Source of the DNA: Chara braunii
Lineage: Eukaryota > Streptophyta > Charophyceae > Charales > Characeae
NCBI GenBank assembly: GCA_003427395.1
Contig: BFEA01000297.1
Coordinates: forward strand, 116,030 to 173,605
DNA: 57,576 bases
Direction: 5' to 3'
The stretch's first letter is position 1; each line of letters opens with the position of its first letter. This document shows positions 43,752 to 55,195 of this stretch, in pieces. A program made the translations under genes and the position numbers. The notes under the pieces are model-generated. The model saw nothing but the letters and a program-made list of their open reading frames with translations, was not told the DNA's origin and ran no database searches.

Positions 43752-44891
43752 CTATATCGGGTCGGTCACGTCTCTTCCCTTATCATTCCTTTTCTTTTCT
43801 TCCCTCCAGGCTCGTCTCGCTTCCTTACACCTGCGAGACGTATGACTCGTCTTTCCACAGTAATTACACACAATTCTCGACCACTGCTCTCGCCGCCTCT
43901 TACTTTTCCGATTTGCCCAGCTAGAAGCTGGTACTACCTTCTTGTCACTACTTTCTCTCCTTGGATCGGGTGCAGCGGGAGGTTGGGCTACCCTAGCTTC
44001 CTCCTGGCTTTCTCGCCTTTCTTGCCCTTTCCTGCTTGGAATGTCAGTCGTCCTCTCGCAGGTAGAGATCACAATATTATTTGCCTTATTTTGCACCTCT
44101 TCTTTCTTGGCAGGTGACTCACGTTTTCTCCCTTCACCCCACTTATGATTCCGCTCGTTCGCCTTACCATCCTTCCGTGGCTCCTCTTTCCCGCCTTTAG
44201 AGGTGCCAGCCGCCAATTCATCTGCCTTTTTGCGAGCCTCATCCCTTTCACAATCTCTTAACGCCTTCCTCCTTCTGGCTTCGCGTAGGATGTGGCAAAG
44301 GTACTGATCAAAATCTTCTCCCACAAAATTCTCCCGTATTTTTTTCCATATAAGTCCTCCCGTCCCGCGGATCAGGTCTCATTGCTCTTCACCCGTAAAA
44401 TGCATAAGGAAGAAAAAACACTTGTCATGCTCAGACAGTCCCCAAACCTTGTGGGAAGCGTGCTCATACTCCACCAGAAAATGCCTCGCTGACTTGTAGT
44501 CATATCGATCCATCTTCTCGAGGTCTTCTCTGGTCAACTGTTCCTCTCCCAATCGGTACTTATTCCTCATGCCATTATAAAACTTCTTTCATGATCACCC
44601 TGCTTTCCTGATCACTTCACCGACATCCTCTTGTAGGTCAACATGGATATACTTTATGACCTCCCTCAACATCTGCTCCTCATTCCACTCACACTAGACC
44701 ACTATCTGCTCAAACTTGCTAAGGAAGCTAGAGACATGGTTACCGTCGAAGAAACCGATCTCAACCTTGGGCATGTTGTCCCGCTCCCAGTCCCGCATGC
44801 TGAGCAAATCAACAAACTTCTCGGCCCCAATCCTTTCATGAGGGCCCTCCATCTCGGGTTCCTTCGCCCCCATCACCTGTTGAACAAACAA
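43752..44891 (-). pseudogene. gag polyprotein of the LTR retrotransposon
   Basis: A single frame runs from about 44891 to 43752 and contains in-frame stops at 44694-44696, two close together near 44585-44595, and at 44379-44381. Capsid-like sequence appears first (FFDGNHVSSFLSKFEQI, then YKSARHFLVEYEHASHKVW and KCFFFLMHFTGEE). A Lys/Glu-rich linker of about 130 residues precedes a zinc knuckle CNYCGKTSHTSRRC at 43868-43827, with the canonical C-x2-C-x4-H-x4-C spacing. Gag packages element RNA into virus-like particles in the cytoplasm. No ATG was found near the upstream end, so the N-terminus is uncertain. It lies 326 bp downstream of the extra ORF, in a different frame. The gene is dead as it stands. 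Confidence 0.82.
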
Positions 44892-45216
44892 CGATTGGTT
44901 AACGTCGAGACTCGAGATGAGTCACGTATCAAAATACAGAATCTACCATACTACACTTACCCCTATACTTGCCTTCGCAATACCATAGGTCACGTATATC
45001 TTATACTGGCAAGGTTCCTCAGGGCTAATCATAGGCAATCAATTAGTAATCACTGCGGTAGTAGGTAGTAAGAGGCCTATAGTCAGGCGTAAAGGAGAGC
45101 ACTCCAGTAAGACGGTAGAAGACCCCTTCTATCGGTCCACTCCTGCCCGTAGCCCATCCCAGTCTTCAATTTCCTCATTTGGATTATGAGAAATGGCATA
45201 TACGTCAAGTTGTCAA

Positions 45217-45972
45217 CTATAGTGGCCATGTTCCTGAGCCACTAACTAAAGGTGAGAATTTCGAGTCTAAGTACAGACCATATATTTGTTCGCATGTATG
45301 GTGCCCATATTCCCACCCTCGCGCCCTCAATGCCGCTTCAGCTGCCGCCTCTACCCTTGCCTGTCCACCAAAGCTCTTCTCTATGAGGAACTTAGGCAGG
45401 GTGACTCGCAGCGGAGAAGATGGAATCGTGAACTCCCCAGCGCACTTAACCTCTACACAGGTTAGTACTCGCTCTTCCCCGTCACGGGACGCTTCCCTCG
45501 CCCACTTAGCCGCATATGCCTCGGCTACCCTCAAAGGCTTGTCAAGCAGGCTCCCATGCCCAAGTGCCAACTCTACCCCATGCTCGATCCACAATGAGGG
45601 CGAGGCGTACATCGTCACCCTTACAATCGCACACTCCCGCCCATCATCAAATCCGGACTCAATCCAGACGAAGATGTCCGTGCCCATCGACATGCCCCAC
45701 CATGAAGAGATGTATTCTCCAGCTCTGACCCGCCTGGGTAAAGACACCTCAAGCCCTCCCTCTCTCTCAATTGGCCCGAGCATACGTGGGTCTTCCCGTG
45801 CATAAGGCATCCTGAGGTGCCTTTGCTTTGTCTGGGTTCTGCCCATCACAAACAAATGTCCAACATGTCTTTCATTATCAACCGGACAACCCCTACCCCT
45901 TTTGGAAAAGTGATCTAAACGTACAGGCTTAGTGACCAACCATGAGCCAAACGCTGGACTGAAAACGTTCAT
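45217..45972 (-). CDS. Extra ORF between primer site and gag
   Basis: ATG 45972, 251 codons, uninterrupted. It lies 560 bp inside the primer site and ahead of gag, on the element's coding strand. The sequence looks protein-like: REDPRMLGPIEREGG, WWGMSMGTDIFVWIESGFDD, then an Ala/Glu-rich helical part (RVEAAAEAALRARGWEYG). No known domain is recognised. Extra ORFs upstream of gag are known from Ogre-type members of the Tat group of plant Ty3/gypsy elements; position and the very large LTRs fit that comparison, but no homology is claimed. It is the only intact ORF of the retrotransposon. Confidence 0.6.
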   Translation of the reverse strand: MNVFSPAFGSWLVTKPVRLDHFSKRGRGCPVDNERHVGHLFVMGRTQTKQRHLRMPYAREDPRMLGPIEREGGLEVSLPRRVRAGEYISSWWGMSMGTDIFVWIESGFDDGRECAIVRVTMYASPSLWIEHGVELALGHGSLLDKPLRVAEAYAAKWAREASRDGEERVLTCVEVKCAGEFTIPSSPLRVTLPKFLIEKSFGGQARVEAAAEAALRARGWEYGHHTCEQIYGLYLDSKFSPLVSGSGTWPL

Positions 45973-46534
45973 ATAAATCCCTACAGACTGATAATAGAAT
46001 CCTGATTCAAACGTCCTAGTCCATATCAGTAGTATCCTTCAACTTTCCTTAACCTACTTTTCCTCAAAGCGCACATACGATTTCTAGCCTTACACTTAGG
46101 AGAGGATTTGTATCTTCAACTCCTGACAGAGGACTCATCCTTAGCTCCATTCTGATGCAACAGTATTACGATGCCTTCCCAATCACTCAGGTGGCTCTTA
46201 TGGCGGTCAGAAAAGGTACATCATAGGGCTAGCTCTCACAATAGTCGTGCCTATCCTTAACCATGCCAAGCACGCAAAGCACCGCCCAGGTCTGCCGACT
46301 ATCGAATCAGACGGGTTACCAATCCCAAATACCATCATGCCAGTCAAAGTCGGTGGACGCAGAATCAAAACACTTAGCACTCTCGAGTCACTCATACCAC
46401 ATTAATCCAAATCCGGTCACATCAATCAAAGTTACATCGCCTAACCATAAGACTCAAAGACTTCATACTTTGCCTATTTCTCACATTCCCATACCCGGAT
46501 GTCGTTCCACCAGGGACAACGGTAGGCAACCATT
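45973..46534 (-). other. Retrotransposon 5' leader
   Basis: Untranslated leader between the primer site and the extra ORF. Plus-strand open frames here are short and unsupported. Confidence 0.5.
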
Positions 46535-46553
46535 ATCCCCGGTAACGGCGCCA
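46535..46553 (-). other. Primer binding site for tRNA-Asp
   Basis: On the minus strand TGGCGCCGTTACCGGGGAT starts two bases after the CGACA end of the 5' LTR. It matches the complement of the plant tRNA-Asp 3' end, recalled as ending CCCCGGCAACGGCGCCA, with a single mismatch. This fixes the orientation and the identity of the 5' LTR. Confidence 0.88.
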
Positions 46554-48339
46554 CCTGTCGAGCGCATCGGTCCGGCACCTCACCAGGGCAGCGCGGGATT
46601 CTCCCGGCCGCGTCACGGAGGAGTTGGTTCTTAATCCTCGTCGCAAATGTACATGGAGCTTCCGCAAGTGGCTCCGACCGAGTGCGCCAACCATACCTCT
46701 CGTGAACCCCTACGACAGGATATGGCCTACTCGAGGCACGACTTACCTCCACCTTACGGGAGCTGTCACCTCCCTTCGGTGGGCGTATCCCCGCCGTGCT
46801 ACCAGTCCACAGTACGAAAGCTAATCAGTTGCAATCGCAGAGGTGGACCAGCCGAGGGCGTTTCTCGTTCGTTGTAGCATAGGGGGTATGCGTGGTAACA
46901 CGCCTCTATCGAACCCGCACGCGACCCGACTTCTTGGAGGGCTGAGGTCCCAAGCGCGACTCGTCGTCGGTCGACTAGGACACATTACACACACCACTCG
47001 CACACCACTTTACGAACACAAAAATAAAACACACACACACACATACGAAACGACACAACACAAACAACGTGACAACGCTCCTAGCCCCTCGGTAGCCAAC
47101 CCATAACTTTCCAATGCGGAAATCGGATAGGCGTTGCGCGCGAGCCTTAATATAAAATTGTGCGGACACAGGGCTAACTCATACCGACTCACAATGCAAA
47201 CGTACACAAGCAGTCGCAATGATGGCGTACTATGTAGTGCCCATAATCAAGCGGTCCCTCGTGGATCCGAGTACCGCTTATGACACTAAAGTGTCAGACT
47301 CAAAGTGTCGTGAGGGTCTAGTCCCTCACGACATTGCACGGCTGAAGGAATAGTTGTGCAACCGCCGCGAGACCTCTGACCTTTGGTCTGAGCGTCTCAG
47401 TAGGCAAGGGAAATAGGTTCTGCACGGGGGCAGATTCCTTCCCTGCAGAGTCTAGGGCTTGGGATGTCCTAGACAAGGACCTTGAATCCCGGCCCAGGAC
47501 CAACGTATGACTATAAAAATCTCTAAAAAGCAAAAGATAAAAGGGGACTTCCTTTTTCTCTCAAACACATAATCTGTTTAACCCTTAAGCGTGGTCTCAT
47601 TAGGCTGCGCGAGACACTCAAGACTCATATATATCACATAAATAAAAGGGTTATTAATATGTGAAGATCACTTCTCACAATCATAATGGAGCTCTTAGCC
47701 ATATATATATACATATGTATATGAGCGCAGCCAGTCAAAATCAAAAGTCCGAATCACCAAACATACCTGCAATCACATCAAAGATCCCACCAAAAGTCCA
47801 AGCACTACACGGGGTCAACTTCAACCATTCTCTATACTCATACCCCTTGCTTTAGTCATACAAACCTCACTCTTGTGCAACTCCCCAAAATAAATACTCA
47901 GTACTTTTGTTAAATGGTCATTCAATAAAGTCTGGGTGACGACACAATAAAATAATTCAAATCACAGGGCTAAAGCCTTTAGGTTGAATGACAAGAGCGA
48001 ATTGAAGTTGAATCGTAGACCGACGAATCGGTAACCGACCTGTTATCAGTGATAACAGAAGAGGATCCTCAAAGGATCAAGCTGAATCTAGTTCTGAACT
48101 TAAATCAAACGATCAGGAGGACCTGTAACACATGATAGGTTAATGCCCCAGACCCAAAATCATAAGTTCATGGAGAATACAACTCCATAATACATTCTCA
48201 CTCAAATCATCCTAGTTAACTACATCTAAGCCTACCTCTACGCAAATGACCAAAAAAAGGCAAACTCATGACAGAATCTCCCCTTATTCAGGGTGGATCG
48301 CCAGAATCGCCACTTGTCAAAACATAATCTATCTCCTTT

Positions 48340-48900
48340 AAACTAACAAAATTTCGGCAGCGCTTTCCGTAGGAAAAGCGCATTTCCAGAATTTATATAA
48401 GCTCAAATATGAAAAGCAGTAATTATTTTTAACTCTCGAAAGTCAAATTTTGTCTAACTCACTGACTTATTAAAAATATGGGCAACACTCCCTTTAGAAA
48501 AAGAGACTTCCCAGATTTATACTCAACCAGATTTGAATTCAAAAGACACTCTAGAGTTTAATTCAAGACAAATTTTAAATAACTCCTTAGTTTTTGCTGA
48601 AATCTCGGCAGCACTCCCTTGAGAAAAGTGTCATTCCAAAATTTATACAAAGCTAAATTGAGAATTTGATAATAACTTTAACTTCTCAAAGTCCAATTTT
48701 GTCTAACTCTCTAAATTAACAAAAATTTGGACAACACTCCCTCTAGAAAAGGAGACTTTCCAGATTTTTACTAGGTCAGATATAAGAAAAAGACAAGTTG
48801 AACTTTGACAATTCAAAAATTGACTAACTCCTTGGATTTGTAGAAATTTCGGCAGCGCTTCCCGTAGAGAAAGTAGCCCACCAAAATTTATACAAAGCCA
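48340..48900. repeat. Five tandem ~123-bp repeats in the 5' LTR
   Basis: Counterpart of the array at 3815-4375, with units near 48347, 48474, 48602, 48724 and 48846. Confidence 0.85.
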
Positions 48901-49439
48901 AGTATAACAGAAGATCCCTGAAAATGCGAGAATTGATCTAAGTAAAAAACTTAGCTCAGAAAATGCAGAAATTGAACAAACTCATATCGCTCTAGCACGT
49001 GGCGAGCAACTACACCAACTACCTGTCAAAGTGAGACTCAGACTAAGTGGTAGCCTCATTCAGTCACATGCAGGCTAAACCACAAATGTAAGTACTTTCA
49101 CCATCCCAAGTCAACCTGAACAAACAATAATTCATGATCTTTCAATGATTTATCCCTTTATACCCAAATTACATAAAGCATAAAGTTAGGTCACCCGAAC
49201 TTCTGGAATGTGCCTAACCTAGCCGAAAAGGATACACAAAACAGAAGGCACAACTACTCTCTTCTTTAGGCATATGACTAGGTCATTCTAGTCGCCCTGA
49301 ACTGTTTAAAATATTCAAGTTATATATAATTATCTGTACTTAGTCTTCTAAGGCTGCATATGACTGAACTAACTCAAGTTCAATTTGCCCCTGCTTACCA
49401 TCAATTTTATTCTTAATCATACTCTCTTCAAGTTGTGAT

Positions 49440-50070
49440 AGGCTATAGTTAGACCACCTAAACTTATAGAACAGTCTGACTAACTCGTTCTTAAATAAAA
49501 TAGTAGCAAAGTATAACCAAGTTATAACCATTGGGTTCCAGCATGCACGACGCTTTGAGCCAGAGCCCCTGAACTTACAAAAGGGTCTAACTCTCTGCCA
49601 GTTTCATTTCTCTCTAATTCATCATGTGCGTGGCATCAAGTCAGACCCCTTGAACTTACAGAAGAGTCTGCCCTTTGCCAAGATTACTTCTTCAGAATAA
49701 AAAGGAGGAAGAGGCTGTGCCACCTAAACTTATAGAACAACTCAGACCTCCTCGTTCATAAACCAAAGAAACAGATAAAACCCAAATGAAAATAAGGCAA
49801 CCCAATGCACCAGAACTTATTGAATGCCCCGAGTCCCTGAAAATCAGGCACAATCAGACCTCTCACAAGTCAGAGTGGTCAGGCCACCTGAACTTACAGA
49901 ATAGCCTAACCTTTTATGCAATCCATAACACTGGGTCTCCCCAAACTTATGGGGACATCCCAGCCTTCAGAGCAATCAGACCCCCTAAACTTATACAAGG
50001 GTTTGCTGCTCCATGCAACCCAAAGTAAACAAAGCACTGGGTCTCCCCAAACTTATGGGGATCTCCCGGC
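49440..50070. repeat. Array of short hairpins in the 5' LTR
   Basis: Counterpart of 4925-5545, again with a conserved AACTTA loop; for example CAGACC at about 49976 with GGGTTTG after the loop, and CCCC/GGGG stems near 49936 and 50045. Confidence 0.7.
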
Positions 50071-53000
50071 CTTAATGACCCAGTCAACCATCAAGCAGAA
50101 CAACCCTCCATCCTGCCTTTCCCCAGATACAATTCCTTCTAACAATCTGCTTTCATAAAGTCAACAAAACTGAAACTCAAACTTGAGCATACATTCCTTT
50201 ACTTAGTCTTGTTCAGTGTCCTGAAAGTTAAACCACAAATGGAGTAGGGTTGCACTCCATATACTCAGTCAGAGATGCAATGGGAAATACAGATAGGGGC
50301 TATAGTCTTGGCTTATAGAGGGGAAAGCAAAGGTTACCTTACAGTTCCCTGCCTCCAGAACTCTTCCTGAGTTCCGGCAGAGCTTCCGCAATCGGTGGAA
50401 TGACTCCCCAAAAAGTCTTGTTGCGGTCCTACGGGTTGCAATCCCGCCTGCCGCCTTCCTCTCAGAACAGGTAGACTAGACTTAGAGTAAGAAGGGTAGA
50501 GGTAGATGATTTTAAACTCTCATATCCAAGGGAGGTGCACTCAGACCCGCGCGAGAGGGCCTTGACATCTCGATTTGCCTGAGGGCCCCGCAATGATGGC
50601 CAACAACAGTAGCAACTTAGTCGCTCCAGAGTCAGACTGCCGATGCCGATTCTCCTGATGACCTCCCGAATCGCAGCAATGACCCCCTTCACCACTATTC
50701 CACCACGCTACGGCACAACCTTCCTTCGCTGTTTAACCACCCTACCATATACTACGACACCGCCCTCCTTTATGAGGGACCCAGTATCTCACGCATGACG
50801 CAGTCTGGGCAGACCCCGTATGCAGCAACAAGTCGCTGTGGTACACAACAGTACTTGTGGGCAACAACAAGTACAACACAACGGCAATCGACTGGGGGCA
50901 GTCACCGCCTTGATACCCAGCAGCAACTTGAGGTTCAGTGGTAGCAGCCCCCACCTGTTCGGAGGTCAATCAACAACTGTGCTAGCTTTAACTGTTCTTC
51001 GTACCGCCAATGGTGAGTAGCAACCCTCTCCTTATGTACACTGACCCCGTTGTTGCTTGTACAACTCAACTCCCCCGGATCAGCAGTACCCCGGTCAACA
51101 CTCGGACCTGCAGTTTCAAATTGTCATTCCCCCTGCATACGCAGGCTAATCAAGGTAAGCGGCACCCCAAATAAGATTTTGCAGGCAAGCAGCACCAATG
51201 GAGTTCGCGCCACTCCGCACGGTAGGCTGGGCAGGATAGCGTTCCAAAGGTAAATCTTCTATATCACTATGGCATTGTCACTTAGCGCCTGTGACGAGGA
51301 GTGACCTACAGTTGTCAGCAACTATACTCGAAATGCTGCTAGAGCCTGACCATATAGACCTTTACGGCGCTCAGGTTCATTTGTCTCCTCTCCCTCGCTC
51401 TATTGCCCCTGACATGCAATGCATCTAGCTATCGACACGACTGGGCTCATGCAGGATCAAGCGGGTGAAGCCTTCCACCCGACAAAGAACCACGTGGATA
51501 ACTCCCGTCGGTGAATGGTACGGTGGCTACTGCGGCCGTAACAAGAAGCCGGATTGCAGGCAAATACCAGCGAGCCCGTATCACCAAACAAAATGCATTT
51601 GGCCCTTATTATGGCCAGGCTACGACCACAATCTGAAACAGCCCAATGATCATGGACGTGACAGACAACCACGAGCAATAAGATCATATCTTCGAAAACT
51701 ACTAGCACAATTTACGATCCTAACAACACACACCCTGATCATGACGAGCGATAGCTTCGTCAAACATTCGAATTCCTACTATCGAGATCGATGATGGCAA
51801 GCACGAGGTGGCGAGGAGTAACACATGCTTGGAATAGTGGGGCGCCCACTGGCATTTGCCACCTGCGCAGTATCAGAATGGAAGCTCGACTAGGACACGG
51901 AAAGATGTACTGCGAGTTCTCACTTCCTCCCATTTTTCTTTCGCGCCTGTCGCGTTCACCCCCGCTCGTCACATGGTCCGCCAGATACGAGAATGAATCT
52001 TCCGCCAAAGTACGGGAAGGTTCATTCTATTCCCCTGCAATGTCCCCCCGCCATGCACCACGCAGCCCCCATGATCTACACTTCCAAAAGTAACCCCTCA
52101 CTGCTAAAACTAACACCGCCATCATGCTCACGCTGCCCAAAAACCCCTACTTTGACACTTGACTCACCTGATCTCGTCACGTATCGGGTGGGAATCCGAT
52201 TCTTCTCTCTTCTTCCCCATAGCTCCGCGGGGCACATTTCTACACTAACTTCTCCCACACTCTCTTACTCGTCTTTCCGAGTTCATCATCGTGGTCGCCT
52301 GGGGCAAAAACCCCAGGTTTGGAACTTACCTCGCTCGAATTCATCGAGGATCGAGCGAGATTTGGAGTTTTCGCTCCCATCTTCCTCCCTCTCCGCCATA
52401 TCCCGTTGCACCCCTTTCTCTATCTCACTCCTAGTCTACTAACCTTTTTACTAACCTAACACTTTCAGCAGCTTCGCCCTGTCACAAAACCCTGATCTTA
52501 GTTCTTACCTTGCTCGATTCTATCAAGAATCGAGCACGCTATGCCCTCTCCTGTCCGCCATATCTCCCCGAAGCTCCTTCTCACTCCGCACGTACCTGGC
52601 GCAACTTCATATCCAGGTTCATTCCCCCCTCCACGACACTTCGCCCCGTCCACACGCGTTGTTCCCCTTCTCGTTGCCTGCTCCCCTGCGCAGCCCCCGT
52701 TCTGCCTTCCACTCCTCGACTGCGCCTGGCATGCATCTCACGCTGACTCGCTCACACTGGCCCATAGTATCTCTACCCTCGTCGCGCATGCACCCGGCCC
52801 ATACGTCTGTCCACGTTCATTCGTCCTCCGCCCCTTCTACCCTTACCGCTGCACCGCCACTATGCTCTCCGATCGGGTAAAAGGCGGCTCCCGACACTCA
52901 AACTAAGGAGAAAGACAAGTTGACTCTCGCCCTGGCCAACTTACGTGCTTGGCCTTTGCACAGGGGCCGTGCTAAGCTTCTCAGTATTGTTCCAATTTTA

Positions 53001-54320
53001 ACGGATGTCCCGAAGGACTTCAGCCGCGGTGGGCGCCCCCTCTCTCTCCGCTTGCACCCACCACTCTATCCTGTCCACATTTTCACCCACCCCCTGTGCT
53101 ACCTTGTCTTAACACCCGTTCCCCTACTGTGCCAGCCTGGCAGGCTGTCGCCACAACCTTACCTATTCCGCTTGGGCCCAGGCGGGGTTCACCGCCCCCT
53201 CGAACCCCCAACAACCAACCTCCCACGTGTATAGCTGGTCGTGGTACTGAAGGTGTGGCCTGCTGCCAGACCCAGCTTAGAGTGTGGGCCTTGGTAGCTG
53301 GCCTCGGTACAGCCTCTCGGTGGCGCTGGTAGATACCGAAGCGAGGACTTCGGGAACCGCAGTGGGGGAGAGCTTTGTGCGGCTGACCCCCTCCAGCCCC
53401 TCAACGGGCAGCCTCGACACATGCCCTGCGGTACTCTGTGCCCCGATGGCACACACACACTCAGCCACTCAATGACCTGCCCATACGTCGGACCCCTCGG
53501 TCCGGCTTTTCACAATGGCAGGATAGGGCAACTTTTTCGGCCTTCCGAACAGGCGGGAACTCGCAAGTCAACAAGGCAAGGCGCGCGCTCGAGACTTCCG
53601 GATGCCGTGATGACCACCCAAGCCGACGCCACGCCCAAATGAAAGGGAAAGGAAAACGTCGAATAAGAAAAAGTACTCCAGAAATAATAAAGCTTTTAAA
53701 TATTTTTACCCATGCGAAGGCGATGGGCAAGAAAAAAACCTGAAAATGCCGATATCGCTCCCAAGCTACCGACGACAAAACCCAAAGAGGATAGTCCCGC
53801 CGGGCCCTTCGCGCCATTCTGAAGTTCCCGTGCCGCCGTCGCTCGATTTCGATCCCTGAATCTTCTTGACGAAGGTCCGATACTGTAACCAGTAGCGCTA
53901 GGCCTAAGGCTCGGTCTAGCCTCGGCGGACGCCTAAATAAACGGGCGCTGCACGACGCGCCTAGCTACCGAAACGCCTTCAGAAATCACATTACCGTCGA
54001 TGTCGTCCTCCGCACGTATCCACAGGTCACAGGCGAGCACATCAGTCAGCGCAACATAATCTTTTTAATCCCTATCTAATCAGAAAGGAAAAATCTGGCC
54101 GGCGGTTACTCCGACTCCTCAATCATCAACAAATAAAAGATCACGCGCGTCTCAAAAATCCGTGCGCCCACACACACCCCATTCTAGTCAACCATCCAAT
54201 CAACTTAAGTCACAGACGCGGCCGGGCCTGGCGCGGAATACTTAAACTTTAAACCTAAACTAGTTTCTGTCGCTTGCAAAAACCAGGGCGGATACCCTCG
54301 TAAGGGTATTCGCACCGACA

Positions 54321-54324
54321 TCGT
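54321..54324. repeat. Target-site duplication, right copy
   Basis: TCGT directly outside the TGTCGG end of the 5' LTR, matching 2041-2044. Confidence 0.85.
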
Positions 54325-54411
54325 TGCATGTGATAGCTCTGCAAACATGTTCTTGATATCGAAGGTCGCCGTCAACACCCCTTCTCTTGGAGAGATGGTT
54401 GATGGGTGCAT
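54321..54411 (-). pseudogene. Penelope-like reverse transcriptase, piece next to insertion
   Basis: REGVLTATFDIKNMFAELSH is the RT block holding the first catalytic aspartate (FDIKNMF). The frame is cut by the LTR element directly after the codons for HAT and resumes at 2044 with the codons for IQESVGWLIE. Its other side is cut by the tandem palindromes at 54440-55195. Confidence 0.75.
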
Positions 54412-54439
54412 ATGTTTTCAGGTCTCCTTTCCAGGCTGT

Positions 54440-55195
54440 TCAGCCACTTAGGTTACTACACCACTATCAGATTGTGTGTGAATCTATACATAGGGTTGCC
54501 TGAGCCTTTAGGCAGTTCAACCACTACTGGTTGATACACCACTTTCAGATTGCCTACAGATCCACTGCAAATGGTGGGATGGGGGTATGTGAAACCTCTT
54601 TTAGAAGCTTCAGTCAGTTCAACTGTTTCAGGCCCCACCTGAAATCCCTGAAATGACATGAAGTGGTCGAAGCTTCCGAAAGGGGTTTCAGGTACCCCCA
54701 TCCAACCATTTGGATGGGGGTATCTGAAACCCCTTTCAGAAGCTTCAACCACTTCAGCGGTTTCAGGTCCCCACCTAAAGTTCCTGAAATGACCGGAAGT
54801 GGTTGAAGCTTCTGAAAAGGGTTTGAGGTACCGCCATCCAAATGGTTGGATGGGGGTACCTGAAACCCCTATTACAAGCTTCAGCGACTTCAGTGGTTTG
54901 AGGTCCTCACCTGAAATTCGTGAAATGATGTGAAGTGGTTGAAGCTTATGAAAGGGGTTTCAGGTACCCCCATCCAACCATTTGGATGGGGGTACCTGAA
55001 ACCCCATTCAGAAGCTTCTGCCACTTCAGTGGTTTCAGGTCCCTACCTGAAATTTCTGAAACGACTTGAAATGGCTGAAAAAACAGGCAAAAAAAAAAAA
55101 AAAAAAAAAAACATAAAATTTTTTCTACAAACCACACGAAACTTTTGAAATGACCTGAAGTGTCTTCAGGCCATTTTAGAGGTTTCAGACCACTT
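54440..55195. mobile_element. Tandem fold-back repeats inserted in the RT gene
   Basis: Roughly 140-bp units recur three times or more, each with a long near-perfect inverted repeat: CAGGTACCCCCATCCAA and its complement TTGGATGGGGGTACCTG face each other around 54695, 54840 and 54980. Arms extend into GAAGCTTC(T)GAAAGGGG. A poly-A run lies at 55089-55111. The block separates two parts of the Penelope-like RT and is absent from the logic of that protein, so it appears to be a later insertion, perhaps a fold-back or MITE-type element. Its duplication at the ends was not identified. Confidence 0.65.
55089..55111. repeat. Poly-A run
   Basis: About 23 consecutive A within the fold-back block. Confidence 0.95.

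Larger units (their letters stand above)
2045..54320 (-). mobile_element. Giant gag-only LTR retrotransposon carrying a nested insert
   Basis: Two direct copies of about 7.8 kb (2045-9835 and 46556-54320) bound the element. Read on the minus strand each begins TGTCGG and ends CGACA, giving TG...CA ends. A 19-base primer site resembling plant tRNA-Asp lies two bases inside the 5' LTR, and a gag with a zinc knuckle follows. These features and the tRNA-Asp primer are usual in Ty3/gypsy elements of the Tat group, an assignment by resemblance only. I see no protease, reverse transcriptase, RNase H or integrase, so it appears non-autonomous. About 32 kb of unrelated, gene-bearing sequence interrupts the 3' untranslated part. 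The total length of 52.3 kb is mostly LTR plus this insert. Confidence 0.9.
46556..54320 (-). repeat. 5' LTR (7.77 kb)
   Basis: Direct copy of 2045-9835. It retains a short palindromic segment (ATACCC and GGGTAT, at about 54288-54310) just inside the TGTCGG end that the 3' LTR lacks, and has lost about 70 bases near 51250-51275. Differences in the sampled stretch 52915-53036 are all transitions at CpG sites. At 7.8 kb it is larger than LTRs usually reported for plant elements. Confidence 0.93.
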
